The notes: a model not told the origin generated them from the sequence alone. 7,470 bases of DNA from an uncultured Bacilli bacterium (GCA_944332645.1 CALVKK010000053.1:1-7470), one strand, 5' to 3'. Positions 1 through 6,544 are shown, numbered from the stretch's first letter. A program made the numbers and translations.

Positions 1-1364
1 AAACCAACAACAGGATAAAGACCTTCAGACACAACATCAGTATAAGATGAACCATTAGTATATATTCCTATATAAAATATGTTGTTGCTACTTATGTGTC
101 GATAATTAACAGGTATATTATTTGAAAAGTTAACTAACGAAGTTAAAACAGCGTCACCATAATTTATTTTTGATGAACTCCCGTATGTACTTTTTACGGG
201 TAATAGACCATTTAATATTATTTTTATACTATCACTATTTTTACTTACTACCCTAAATGTACATAAATTATCAGTTCCACATGCACCATCTGTTCCATTA
301 TATGGAACATTTATATATTCACCTACTTGAACATCATTCGTATTTGTTGCTTTAGTAGATGTTTTATAACTGTTTGTAAGAGTACCATCACCTTCGGTAA
401 TGATTATATCAGAAATTTTAATTACTGGACGTACTCCATATGAATTGGTAACTACAAAACCTTCCCAATCACCATTTCCGACAGTTCCAACGGCAACAAC
501 TGATGATGAACTTTCACGATTACCTAGCCAAAAGTTCTCGTTGATATTTAAATAAGAACTGGCTTCTCCTGCTCTTTTATATTGACCTACATCTAATAAT
601 CCTACTTTTTGCGTTATGGTTATTTCATCAACATTATTATATATCCCAACATTAAAAGTATTATTAATGATGTTATTTTTGACACTACTAGCCAAACTAC
701 TATAAAAATATTGATCGAGCCATCTTGCTATATAACTTTTTTCATATGAGTCTTGATCATACCAAGATGCTGCAGCCGGTTGAATACTAGTTAACGGCTG
801 CTGACTAATTAACAATATGGTATTAGAACTCAAATCAAACTCAATTACTCGCCATTGATGTCCTCCATACCATAAATAATTATTAGCCACTTGACTACTT
901 GTTCCTGTATAATAATATATATAATCATTGACGCTATCTTGTACTAATCCAGTGGTATTATTCTCATCATATTGGTTTAATAAAATTGAAATTAATGATG
1001 GCAACGTTACTAGCTCATAATTGAAAGTCCAGTCTTCTTTCCGTGTCACTTTTACAACATCATCACTACTAAAGCTTTGATTATTACTAGGATTTGAAAT
1101 ATTAATATCAATATAGTTTTGCCCTATCAAATCATTAACAATATTAACATAAGCTACTCCTCCAACACTATTCAAATTACTATCATAATTAGACATAATA
1201 TAATTTTCAGCAGCCATATAAATTCTGTTTAAAACTTCTTCATTTTTAATCTTTTCGGTTTTTATTGTTGTATTGATTAATGAAGGTAAAGCAATCAAAA
1301 CTATAATTGCTAGTATAACTAATATAGCCAACAATTCAATCAATGTAAACCCTTTTTTTCTCAT
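1..1364 (-). CDS. Type IV pilin-like secreted protein with tandem DUF6273-like modules (3' end missing)
   Basis: The frame is open for 454 codons from an ATG at 1364 and runs off the left edge, so the C-terminus is missing. The N-terminus MRKKGFTLIELL is a canonical class III prepilin signal: a basic leader, cleavage after Gly5, Phe6 as the residue to be N-methylated, Glu at mature position 5, then a hydrophobic helix to about residue 27. Two globular modules follow. Module 1 (about 155-318) starts with YGGHQWRVIE and closes with GVRPVIKIS. A linker with GDGTLTNSY (325-333) leads to module 2 (from about 347), which starts VGEYINVPY, carries a Cys362/Cys368 pair, and approaches the same kind of ending (GLYPVVG) at the edge. 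The WRV-to-GVRPV layout resembles DUF6273-type domains, by recollection of the family. At over 450 residues it is far longer than a normal pilin. Inferred role: surface or pseudopilus adhesin processed by a prepilin peptidase encoded elsewhere. The weak ribosome site GGTGAT is 3 nt upstream; nearby ATGs at 1369 and 1375 are out of frame. Confidence 0.85.
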   Translation of the reverse strand, partial: MRKKGFTLIELLAILVILAIIVLIALPSLINTTIKTEKIKNEEVLNRIYMAAENYIMSNYDSNLNSVGGVAYVNIVNDLIGQNYIDINISNPSNNQSFSSDDVVKVTRKEDWTFNYELVTLPSLISILLNQYDENNTTGLVQDSVNDYIYYYTGTSSQVANNYLWYGGHQWRVIEFDLSSNTILLISQQPLTSIQPAAASWYDQDSYEKSYIARWLDQYFYSSLASSVKNNIINNTFNVGIYNNVDEITITQKVGLLDVGQYKRAGEASSYLNINENFWLGNRESSSSVVAVGTVGNGDWEGFVVTNSYGVRPVIKISDIIITEGDGTLTNSYKTSTKATNTNDVQVGEYINVPYNGTDGACGTDNLCTFRVVSKNSDSIKIILNGLLPVKSTYGSSSKINYGDAVLTSLVNFSNNIPVNYRHISSNNIFYIGIYTNGSSYTDVVSEGLYPVVG

Positions 1365-1379
1365 ATCATCACCATGTCT

Positions 1380-1408
1380 ATTATAAATTATTTTTAATAA
1401 TTAATCAA
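1380..1408 (-). promoter_or_regulatory. SigA-type promoter of the pilin-like gene
   Basis: On the minus strand, TTGATT (1403-1408) and a perfect TATAAT (1380-1385) are separated by 17 nt. The predicted start near 1373 would leave a leader of only about 9 nt, placing the GGTGAT ribosome site at the extreme 5' end of the mRNA. It lies just past the gap terminator, so the pilin-like gene is probably its own transcription unit. Confidence 0.6.
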
Positions 1409-1427
1409 TTAAGGTTTAAAGAAATAT

Positions 1428-1470
1428 AAAAAAGCCAAATTATTGACTTATTTTATTTAAATATTTAGCT
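1428..1470 (-). terminator. Intrinsic terminator of gap, overlapping its stop codon
   Basis: On the minus strand, arm AGCTAAAT (1463-1470) pairs with ATTTGGCT (1433-1440) in 8 pairs including one G-U, followed directly by six T (1428-1433). The loop is about 22 nt and AT-rich. The 5' arm lies inside the gap coding region and the TAA stop (1440-1442) touches the 3' arm, so the terminator is folded into the gene end. The long loop makes it a medium-strength call. Confidence 0.5.
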
Positions 1471-2447
1471 GTTCTTACCATCTGATAAGAGTAACCCATT
1501 TCATTGTCGTACCAAGCTATAATCTTAATTAACTGTTTGCCATCAACTTCCAAAACATCAGTTAGTAAACCATCTACTAAAGCACCATAAGAAGATCCAA
1601 TAACATCACTTGAAACAATTGGGTCAAAAGTAAAATTTAAGGTTTCATTACAACTATTCATAAGAGCATTATTGATATCTTCAACAGTCACATTTTTAGA
1701 TAACTCTAATGTTAGATCAACTACCGATCCTGTTGGAGTCGGCACTCTTAAGGCACTACCATCCAAACGACCTTTTAATTCTGGAATTACTAACCCAAGT
1801 GCACTAGCAGCACCAGTGCTAGATGGAATTATATTCATAGCACCTGCTCGACCACGACGAGCCTTAATGCCTTTTTTATGAGCAACATCCAAGATAACTT
1901 GATCGTTAGTATAAGCATGAACTGTTGTCATATATCCTTTTACAATGCCAAAATTATCATTAATTACTTTAGCAACTGGCGCTAAACAGTTAGTAGTACA
2001 TGAAGCCGCTGAAATAATTTGTTCGGTTCCATCTAGAGTTTCATGATTGACATTATAAACTATGGTTTTCATATTACCTTTACCAGGAGCAGAAATAATG
2101 ACTTTTTTAGCTCCTGCTTCGATATGTTTATAAGCATCTTCAAATTTGACAAATTTCCCTGTACATTCAAACACTTGGTCAATTTCTAATTCTTTCCATG
2201 GTAAATTAGCAGGATCTGTCTCATTAAATATTTTTATTTTTCGGCTATTTATGATGATGTTATTTTCATCATGTGATATTTCATCAATTTTATAATTGCG
2301 ATGATTACTATCATATTTTAATAAATGAGCTAATTGTTCAGCATCTGTCAAATCGTTAATAGCTACTATTTCGATACTAGGATCATCTTCCATAATTCTA
2401 AATACTAATCTACCAATTCTTCCAAATCCATTAATTGCTACTTTCAT
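1440..2447 (-). CDS. gap: Glyceraldehyde-3-phosphate dehydrogenase, NAD-dependent (phosphorylating)
   Basis: Cytosolic glycolytic enzyme that oxidises glyceraldehyde-3-phosphate to 1,3-bisphosphoglycerate with NAD and phosphate. The 335-residue length is typical. The Rossmann motif INGFGRIGR is at residues 5-13, and Asp32 (AINDLTD) is the usual mark of NAD preference. The catalytic signature ASCTTNC places the nucleophile at Cys150 with His177 as base. Phosphate-site elements (STGAA 210-214, Arg234) and the C-terminal WYDNEMGYS with Asn315 are present. The chosen start (2447) has AAAGGA (2457-2462) 9 nt upstream. The in-frame ATG at 2456 abuts that site and the one at 2477 lies inside the upstream gene. 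It follows the nucleoside kinase gene by 17 nt and is probably co-transcribed. All catalytic residues are intact. No pgk or tpi is adjacent, unlike many glycolytic operons. Confidence 0.97.
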   Translation of the reverse strand: MKVAINGFGRIGRLVFRIMEDDPSIEIVAINDLTDAEQLAHLLKYDSNHRNYKIDEISHDENNIIINSRKIKIFNETDPANLPWKELEIDQVFECTGKFVKFEDAYKHIEAGAKKVIISAPGKGNMKTIVYNVNHETLDGTEQIISAASCTTNCLAPVAKVINDNFGIVKGYMTTVHAYTNDQVILDVAHKKGIKARRGRAGAMNIIPSSTGAASALGLVIPELKGRLDGSALRVPTPTGSVVDLTLELSKNVTVEDINNALMNSCNETLNFTFDPIVSSDVIGSSYGALVDGLLTDVLEVDGKQLIKIIAWYDNEMGYSYQMVRTAKYLNKISQ

Positions 2448-2464
2448 TATTATCATTCCTTTCG

Positions 2465-4126
2465 TTAGTGGAAGCAACTACCACCGATAAATTCTCTTAA
2501 CACCGAAGCTTGTGGTACATCATCACTAGGAATCGGCAGAAAATTTCTTAAAAAATTAATTAAGCGAATTGCCTCAGGGTATACCTCATCATTTTCATTA
2601 ACAGAAAATAATAAAGGTTCGGCATAAGTTTTCAAAACACCTAGCTCATAAATTAATGCCGAATTAATAATTATATCCGCTGTTTGTTGATAAGGAAAAA
2701 CATACTCCTCTTCGCCTTCTAAAATGTGTTGCCAAGATTTTAATGTATAAGCTGCATCACGACCACGATACTTATTATCTCTAATTATTCTTCTTAACCT
2801 TCTCGTATCAGACGTATGAATACGATTATGATTATCTATATTTAGTTGAGTTAGTGGGCTAATATAAATCTTAAATTTATTATCTTCATCAACTGCTAAA
2901 GTAAGTTCTGGATTAAGAGCATGTAACCCTTCAATAATAACGATATCACTTTCTCCTAATTGTAAACTTCGACCATTATATTCCCTTTCACCTAAGATAA
3001 AATTATATTCTGGCAAAAGCACTTTTTCACCATTTAACAATTTGACTAAATGTTTATTAAACAAATCCGTATCAACAGCCCTTATCGATTCAAAATCATA
3101 ATCACCATTTGCTTTTCTTGGTGTATCCTTACGATTATAAAAATAATCATCAATCGAAATGCTGTGTGTTTTAAAACCTCTCGTTCTTAAATAAACTTGC
3201 AACTTTCTAGCTGTTGTTGTTTTACCACTTGAAGTAGGTCCGGCTAATAAAACTATCTTTATTTTCCCCATCTTTTTATGAATTATGTCAGCAATGTTTG
3301 CTAATTGGCTATTATAATTAGCTTCTGCCAACTGAATAACCTCATTATATTTGCCTTGTGAAACAATTCTATTCAAATCGGCCGCATTAGAAATTCCAAC
3401 TGTTTTTCCCATATTTGTATAATTTAAAAAAGCATCAAACAACATCTTATGATGTGAATAATCTTCAGTTATCTTAGGGTTATTAACAGAAGGATAGCTT
3501 AAGACAAAACCATTATCTTTTATATATGTTAGTTTGAAATCATCCAATACTTTAGTACTATATGGCATCTCACTGAAAAAATAATCATAATATTCATCTA
3601 ATCGATACAAATTAATGTACGTATTACTAATATATTTAAAAACATCAACTTTATCAAACTGTTTTTTCTTACGAAAAAATTCCATCGCATCCTTACGCGA
3701 AACACTTAATTTGACAAAATTATAATTTTGTTTGACTATTTCGAACATTTTATCTTCAATTTTTTTAATTATTTCTTTATTTATTTCTTTATTTACAATT
3801 TCACAGTAGACACCTTTATCAATAGAATGTTGAATAATGACCTCTGTTTCATTACCTAAAACTTTCTTAACAGCAACTATTAATAAAAAATGAACACCAT
3901 GTGAATAAACAGTATGGCCATAAACTGAACTTCGATCGTAAAATCTTACCTCACATCTTCTTGTCAAAGCATAAGATAATTCTTCCATAACATTATTTAC
4001 TTTGGCTACTATAATTGGGTAATTAAATTCATTTTTAAAACTTTCAGCGACCTCTAATAAGGTTGTATTTTCAGGATATTCTTTAACCAATCCATTTCGG
4101 CAATCAACCTTAATCATTTTTTCCAT
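2465..4126 (-). CDS. TGS-domain nucleoside (uridine-type) kinase
   Basis: A 553-residue fusion protein. Residues about 4-63 form a TGS domain like that of threonyl-tRNA synthetase (KVDCRNGLVKEYPENTTLLE). Residues about 70-150 resemble the ThrRS second additional (editing) domain; QHSIDKGVYCEI (99-110) is typical of this fused-kinase family, and no intact editing metal site is evident. The C-terminal half is a phosphoribulokinase/uridine kinase P-loop domain: Walker A GPTSSGKT (296-303), SISIDDYF (322-329) with Asp326/Asp327, VIIEGLHAL (396-404), and an Arg-rich lid (RRLRRIIRDNKYRGRDA, 442-458). Family members are annotated as nucleoside kinases; the substrate, probably uridine or a related nucleoside, is not proven by sequence. 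The start at 4126 has AAAGGA (4135-4140) 8 nt upstream; the ATG at codon 4 is too far from it. It is the first gene of a unit with gap. Length and motifs are complete. Confidence 0.93.
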   Translation of the reverse strand: MEKMIKVDCRNGLVKEYPENTTLLEVAESFKNEFNYPIIVAKVNNVMEELSYALTRRCEVRFYDRSSVYGHTVYSHGVHFLLIVAVKKVLGNETEVIIQHSIDKGVYCEIVNKEINKEIIKKIEDKMFEIVKQNYNFVKLSVSRKDAMEFFRKKKQFDKVDVFKYISNTYINLYRLDEYYDYFFSEMPYSTKVLDDFKLTYIKDNGFVLSYPSVNNPKITEDYSHHKMLFDAFLNYTNMGKTVGISNAADLNRIVSQGKYNEVIQLAEANYNSQLANIADIIHKKMGKIKIVLLAGPTSSGKTTTARKLQVYLRTRGFKTHSISIDDYFYNRKDTPRKANGDYDFESIRAVDTDLFNKHLVKLLNGEKVLLPEYNFILGEREYNGRSLQLGESDIVIIEGLHALNPELTLAVDEDNKFKIYISPLTQLNIDNHNRIHTSDTRRLRRIIRDNKYRGRDAAYTLKSWQHILEGEEEYVFPYQQTADIIINSALIYELGVLKTYAEPLLFSVNENDEVYPEAIRLINFLRNFLPIPSDDVPQASVLREFIGGSCFH

Positions 4127-4156
4127 ATTATCAGTCCTTTATTCTCTTATATTTCT

Positions 4157-4185
4157 ATTCTATCAAAAAAAAAAAAAAATGTCAT
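4157..4185 (-). promoter_or_regulatory. Promoter of the nucleoside kinase-gap unit with a T15 spacer
   Basis: On the minus strand, ATGACA (4180-4185, 5 of 6 to TTGACA) and TAGAAT (4157-4162, 5 of 6 to TATAAT) are separated by exactly 17 nt. Fifteen of those spacer bases are an unbroken T run (plus-strand A run at 4165-4179), followed by GA. The predicted start is near 4150, giving a leader of about 23 nt that holds the AAAGGA site. No better match was seen in the 117-nt divergent spacer. Slippage in the run would change the -35/-10 spacing. Confidence 0.55.
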
Positions 4186-4192
4186 TCATTTT

Positions 4193-4223
4193 TTGTATAT
4201 TTTATTTAAATCATCACTATTAT
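4193..4223 (+). promoter_or_regulatory. Weak candidate promoter for clpP
   Basis: TTGTAT (4193-4198) and TATTAT (4218-4223) are separated by 19 nt, longer than optimal. The A15 tract just upstream could act as an UP-like element. The leader would be about 14 nt with the ribosome site near its start. I saw neither a CIRCE element nor a CtsR heptanucleotide repeat, so heat-shock control by HrcA or CtsR is not supported here. Confidence 0.3.
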
Positions 4224-4243
4224 ATTAAATAGGAGATGATTTT

Positions 4244-4810
4244 ATGCTTATACCCACAATAATTGAAAAGACAAATTCAGGAGAAAGAGTCTATGATATT
4301 TATTCGCGACTACTCAAAGATAGAATTGTTATTTTAACCGGCGAAATCGATGACACACGGGCAGATGTCATCGTCGCTCAATTATTATACTTAGATAGTA
4401 TTAATAATAATGATATAAGTTTATACATAAACAGCCCAGGTGGTAGTATTACAGCAGGAATGGCTATTTATGATACCATGAATTTTATAAAAAGTGATGT
4501 CTCAACTATTTGTCTTGGTATGGCAGCATCAATGGGTGCATTTATTTTGTCAAGTGGACAAAAAGGTAAAAGATATGGCCTACCTAACAGCGAAGTAATG
4601 ATTCATCAACCTTTAGGAGGAGCAACTGGGCAAGCTACAGAAATTAAAATAGCAGCAGAACATATATTAAAGATCAAAGACAAAGTTAATAAAATATTGG
4701 CTTGTAACACTAATAAAGATATTAAAACTATTGAACAAGATACAGAAAGAGACAATTATTTATCAGCTGAAGAAGCATTAGAATATGGCATAATAGACCA
4801 AATATTATAG
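4244..4810 (+). CDS. clpP: ATP-dependent Clp protease proteolytic subunit ClpP
   Basis: Serine protease subunit that assembles as a double-heptamer barrel and degrades proteins fed by ClpX or ClpC/A-type unfoldases. At 188 residues it is slightly shorter than the usual 193-200, mostly through a short C-terminus. The catalytic triad is intact: Ser96 in GMAASMGA (92-99), His121 in MIHQP (119-123), and Asp170 in TERDNYLSAEEALEYGIID. The axial-loop and handle regions are recognisable (PTIIEKTNSGERVYDIYSRL at 4-23, YINSPGGSITAGMAIYD at 61-77). The start has AGGAGATGAT (4231-4240), with GGAG 8 nt upstream. It is the only plus-strand gene, divergent from the kinase gene and convergent with a SASP gene 6 nt away. 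Whether other clpP copies exist in the genome cannot be seen. Confidence 0.96.
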   Translation: MLIPTIIEKTNSGERVYDIYSRLLKDRIVILTGEIDDTRADVIVAQLLYLDSINNNDISLYINSPGGSITAGMAIYDTMNFIKSDVSTICLGMAASMGAFILSSGQKGKRYGLPNSEVMIHQPLGGATGQATEIKIAAEHILKIKDKVNKILACNTNKDIKTIEQDTERDNYLSAEEALEYGIIDQIL

Positions 4811-4830
4811 AGAAGATTATCCTTCTCTAT
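4807..4830. terminator. Shared hairpin at the convergent ends of clpP and a SASP gene
   Basis: A perfect 9-bp stem, ATAGAGAAG (4807-4815) with CTTCTCTAT (4822-4830), encloses a 6-nt loop. It contains the clpP TAG (4808-4810) and the SASP TAA (4817-4819). Neither side has a good T run (TTGTGTTGG on the plus side, AATATTTGG on the minus side), so termination efficiency is uncertain. It can form in both transcripts. Confidence 0.5.
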
Positions 4831-5008
4831 TTGTGTTGGCATAATATTTTTTCCCCAATTCAACTAATCTTTTTGTCATTTCTCCACCTACTGAACCATT
4901 TAAACGAGATGTTTGATCAGCACCCATAGTAATGCCTAATTCTCTAGCTATTTCGTATTTTAATTTTTCTAAAGACTGTTTACTTCCTGGTACAATTAGT
5001 TTATTCAT
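4817..5008 (-). CDS. Alpha/beta-type small acid-soluble spore protein (SASP), copy 1
   Basis: A 63-residue protein of the family that coats and protects forespore DNA and is degraded at germination by the protease GPR. Family marks are the N-terminal LIVPGSKQ, the GPR site in KYE/IARELGI (cleavage expected after Glu19), and the DNA-binding signature RLNGSVGGEMTKRLVELG (35-52). AAGGTGG (5017-5023) is 8 nt before the ATG. It is the downstream member of a tandem SASP pair; relative to copy 2 it has a shorter N-terminus and a basic, Tyr-rich tail (KKYYANTNREG). It converges on clpP. Forespore-specific expression is expected and is supported by the upstream CATAATA element. Confidence 0.95.
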   Translation of the reverse strand: MNKLIVPGSKQSLEKLKYEIARELGITMGADQTSRLNGSVGGEMTKRLVELGKKYYANTNREG

Positions 5009-5030
5009 CTATCTCACCACCTTACATTAT

Positions 5031-5037
5031 TATTATG
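5031..5037 (-). promoter_or_regulatory. SigG-like -10 element of SASP copy 1
   Basis: CATAATA on the minus strand fits the CATNNTA -10 used by SigG at ssp genes. Its end is 23 nt from the start codon, almost the same as for copy 2 (24 nt). The -35 at 17 nt spacing (ACATT, 5055-5059) is a poor match, so the call rests on the -10 and on its similarity to the other copy. Confidence 0.45.
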
Positions 5038-5073
5038 GACTAAGTCAAAGAATAAATGTGTGGCAATAAAAAC

Positions 5074-5098
5074 TAAAAAGATAGCAAACTTGCTATCT
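5074..5098 (-). terminator. Intrinsic terminator between the two SASP genes
   Basis: On the minus strand, AGATAGCA and TGCTATCT form an 8-bp stem (5079-5098) around a 4-nt AGTT loop, followed by TTTTT, then AG and five more T. It starts 8 nt after the stop of SASP copy 2, indicating that the two SASP genes are separate transcription units. Confidence 0.88.
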
Positions 5099-5105
5099 AT
5101 TTTAA

Positions 5106-5306
5106 CTATTTAGCTTGGTAACCACCTAAGTGTTGTTGTCCCATTTGAACTAATCTCTTAGTGATTTCTCCACCTACTGAACCATTAGCACGACTTGTAG
5201 CATCTGGTCCCAAATTAACACCAAATTCACTAGCTATTTCATATTTCATTTTATCGATAGCTTGTTTAGCACCTGGTACTACTAATTTATTTGTAGACTT
5301 ATTCAT
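5106..5306 (-). CDS. Alpha/beta-type small acid-soluble spore protein (SASP), copy 2
   Basis: A 66-residue spore DNA-binding protein. It shows LVVPGAKQAIDKMKYEIA with the GPR cleavage site expected between Glu23 and Ile24, the loop GVNLGPDATSR (29-38), and the hallmark ANGSVGGEITKRLVQMGQQ (40-58). The start at 5306 is chosen because GGGAGGTGA (5312-5320) puts GGAGG 8 nt upstream; the frame extends to 5351 but that extension contains the ribosome site and promoter. It is closer to the family consensus than copy 1 and is followed by a strong terminator. It lies downstream of thiI with a 66-nt gap, an arrangement also known for thiI-sspA in Bacillus subtilis. Confidence 0.96.
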   Translation of the reverse strand: MNKSTNKLVVPGAKQAIDKMKYEIASEFGVNLGPDATSRANGSVGGEITKRLVQMGQQHLGGYQAK

Positions 5307-5329
5307 TTTATTCACCTCCCGTACACTAC

Positions 5330-5358
5330 TATCATGTGCACAGAAGGCCAAAATATAA
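5330..5358 (-). promoter_or_regulatory. SigG-like promoter of SASP copy 2
   Basis: CATGATA (5330-5336) matches CATNNTA and is preceded at 17 nt by TTATA (5354-5358), which matches four of five positions of a GYATR-type -35. The predicted start is near 5323, giving a leader of about 16 nt with the ribosome site inside. Sequence from the -10 to the ribosome site is closely similar to that of SASP copy 1. Confidence 0.55.
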
Positions 5359-5372
5359 GTGGTAAAAAATGG

Positions 5373-6527
5373 CTACAAGAGTTCTTTATAATTATTATTA
5401 AAATTAGTTATTATTTCAATATGATCAATACATTCTTTAATTAACGATTCATAATCGAAGTTTTCATATTCTAAGCACTTTTCTAACTTAGGATTAATTA
5501 CAGGATGCTTTGGAACAAAAATAGTGCAACAATCTTCAAATGGCAAAATGCTAGTTTCATAAGTGCCAATTTTTTTAGCAATGTCAATAATTTCTATTTT
5601 ATCTAGACAAACGATAGGTCTAATTATCGGAAAACTGGTTACACTATTAATAACATTAATACTTGTTAATGTTTGGCTAGCAACTTGTCCAATACTTTCA
5701 CCATTGATTATTACTTTGTAGTTCTGATCAATACTAGTAGCTATGCGATACATCATTCTTCTTAAAATAGTTATATTATATTCACTTGGCACATTTTTGT
5801 ATATAGCCTCTTGCAATTTTGTAAAAGGAACGACTAGCAATCTAATATTACCAGAATATTCATTTAAAATCCCAGCCAATTTGATAACCTTATTTTTAGC
5901 TTCTAAACTAGTATGTGGTGGTGAATCAAAATAAAGACAATCAATATCAATTCCTCTTTTTAACGCTAGATATCCGGCAACAGGAGAATCAATTCCTCCA
6001 GAAAGCATCAATAAACCATGACCTTGAATACCAACCGGATAACCTCCACTACCTTTAATTTGATTTAAATAAATGTAAGTCTCTTCTCTAATTTCAATTT
6101 TAATTGTCACTTCTGGATTATGAACATCAACTCGGCAAGGAAATGTCTTTAATACTAAAGATCCAATAACGTTGTTAAAATCCATTGATTTAATTGCAAA
6201 GTTTTTATTTGCTCGTTTAGTATCAACTTTAAACGTTTTAAAACTTTGATTTTCTAAAATTTTGACAATAGCTTCTTTAATTTTTTCAATATTAGTATTA
6301 ACCTTATAGGCAATAACTATTCCTTGAATCCCAAAGATTTTTTTTAATTTATTACTTACTAGATCAATATTTAAAGTTTCAATATACATTCGATCTAATT
6401 TTTTGATAATTTTAATGTCATTTTTTAGTAATTTTTTAATATTTTCTTCTAATTTATTGATAAAAACTCGACGATTACCCTTTTTAGTAGTTAATTCGCC
6501 ATATTTTATCAATATTAATCGTTTCAT
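5373..6527 (-). CDS. thiI: tRNA uracil 4-sulfurtransferase / thiazole sulphur carrier enzyme ThiI (no rhodanese domain)
   Basis: Makes 4-thiouridine at position 8 of tRNA and, in many bacteria, passes sulphur to thiamine thiazole synthesis, using persulphide from an IscS/NifS-type desulfurase. The 384-residue protein has the N-terminal ferredoxin-like region (1-57), a THUMP tRNA-binding domain (about 58-160), and a PP-loop ATP pyrophosphatase domain with SGGIDSP at 176-182. Other family landmarks are NGESIGQVASQT (275-286) and EDCCTIFVPKHP (331-342), whose cysteine pair (333, 334) includes the expected counterpart of the persulphide-related Cys344 of the E. coli enzyme. It ends without the rhodanese domain of the E. 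coli form, as is usual in Bacillota. The ATG at 6527 follows GGGTGAT (6532-6538). No cysteine desulfurase gene is adjacent, although a nifS-type gene precedes thiI in B. subtilis. Confidence 0.95.
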   Translation of the reverse strand: MKRLILIKYGELTTKKGNRRVFINKLEENIKKLLKNDIKIIKKLDRMYIETLNIDLVSNKLKKIFGIQGIVIAYKVNTNIEKIKEAIVKILENQSFKTFKVDTKRANKNFAIKSMDFNNVIGSLVLKTFPCRVDVHNPEVTIKIEIREETYIYLNQIKGSGGYPVGIQGHGLLMLSGGIDSPVAGYLALKRGIDIDCLYFDSPPHTSLEAKNKVIKLAGILNEYSGNIRLLVVPFTKLQEAIYKNVPSEYNITILRRMMYRIATSIDQNYKVIINGESIGQVASQTLTSINVINSVTSFPIIRPIVCLDKIEIIDIAKKIGTYETSILPFEDCCTIFVPKHPVINPKLEKCLEYENFDYESLIKECIDHIEIITNFNNNYKELL

Positions 6528-6544
6528 TTAAATCACCCGTCATA

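Noticed and set aside
1..1364. Pilin-like gene as a phage or insertion-sequence element
   Set aside because: No transposase, terminal repeats or target duplication; composition matches the neighbouring genes and it has a normal promoter.
1672..1881. Plus-strand open frame of 69 codons
   Set aside because: It lies wholly inside gap on the opposite strand, whose protein is unambiguous; no ribosome site and no recognisable product.
2448..2477. Longer N-terminus for gap (10 extra codons)
   Set aside because: The extension overlaps the kinase gene end and includes the ribosome site; family members start at the MKVAINGFGRIGR methionine.
4127..4243. CIRCE or CtsR operator upstream of clpP
   Set aside because: No TTAGCACTC/GAGTGCTAA pair and no tandem GGTCAAA heptads are present in the divergent spacer.
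5161..5358. Plus-strand open frame of 65 codons
   Set aside because: Antisense shadow of the SASP copy 2 gene and its promoter; no ribosome site or family resemblance.
5341..5375. Possible terminator after thiI (GGCCA...TGGCT)
   Set aside because: Only 4-5 pairs with an 18-nt loop; the segment overlaps the SASP promoter region and is too weak to call.
5743..5934. Plus-strand open frame of 63 codons
   Set aside because: Antisense shadow within thiI; hydrophobic only because it is the complement of an AT-rich coding region.
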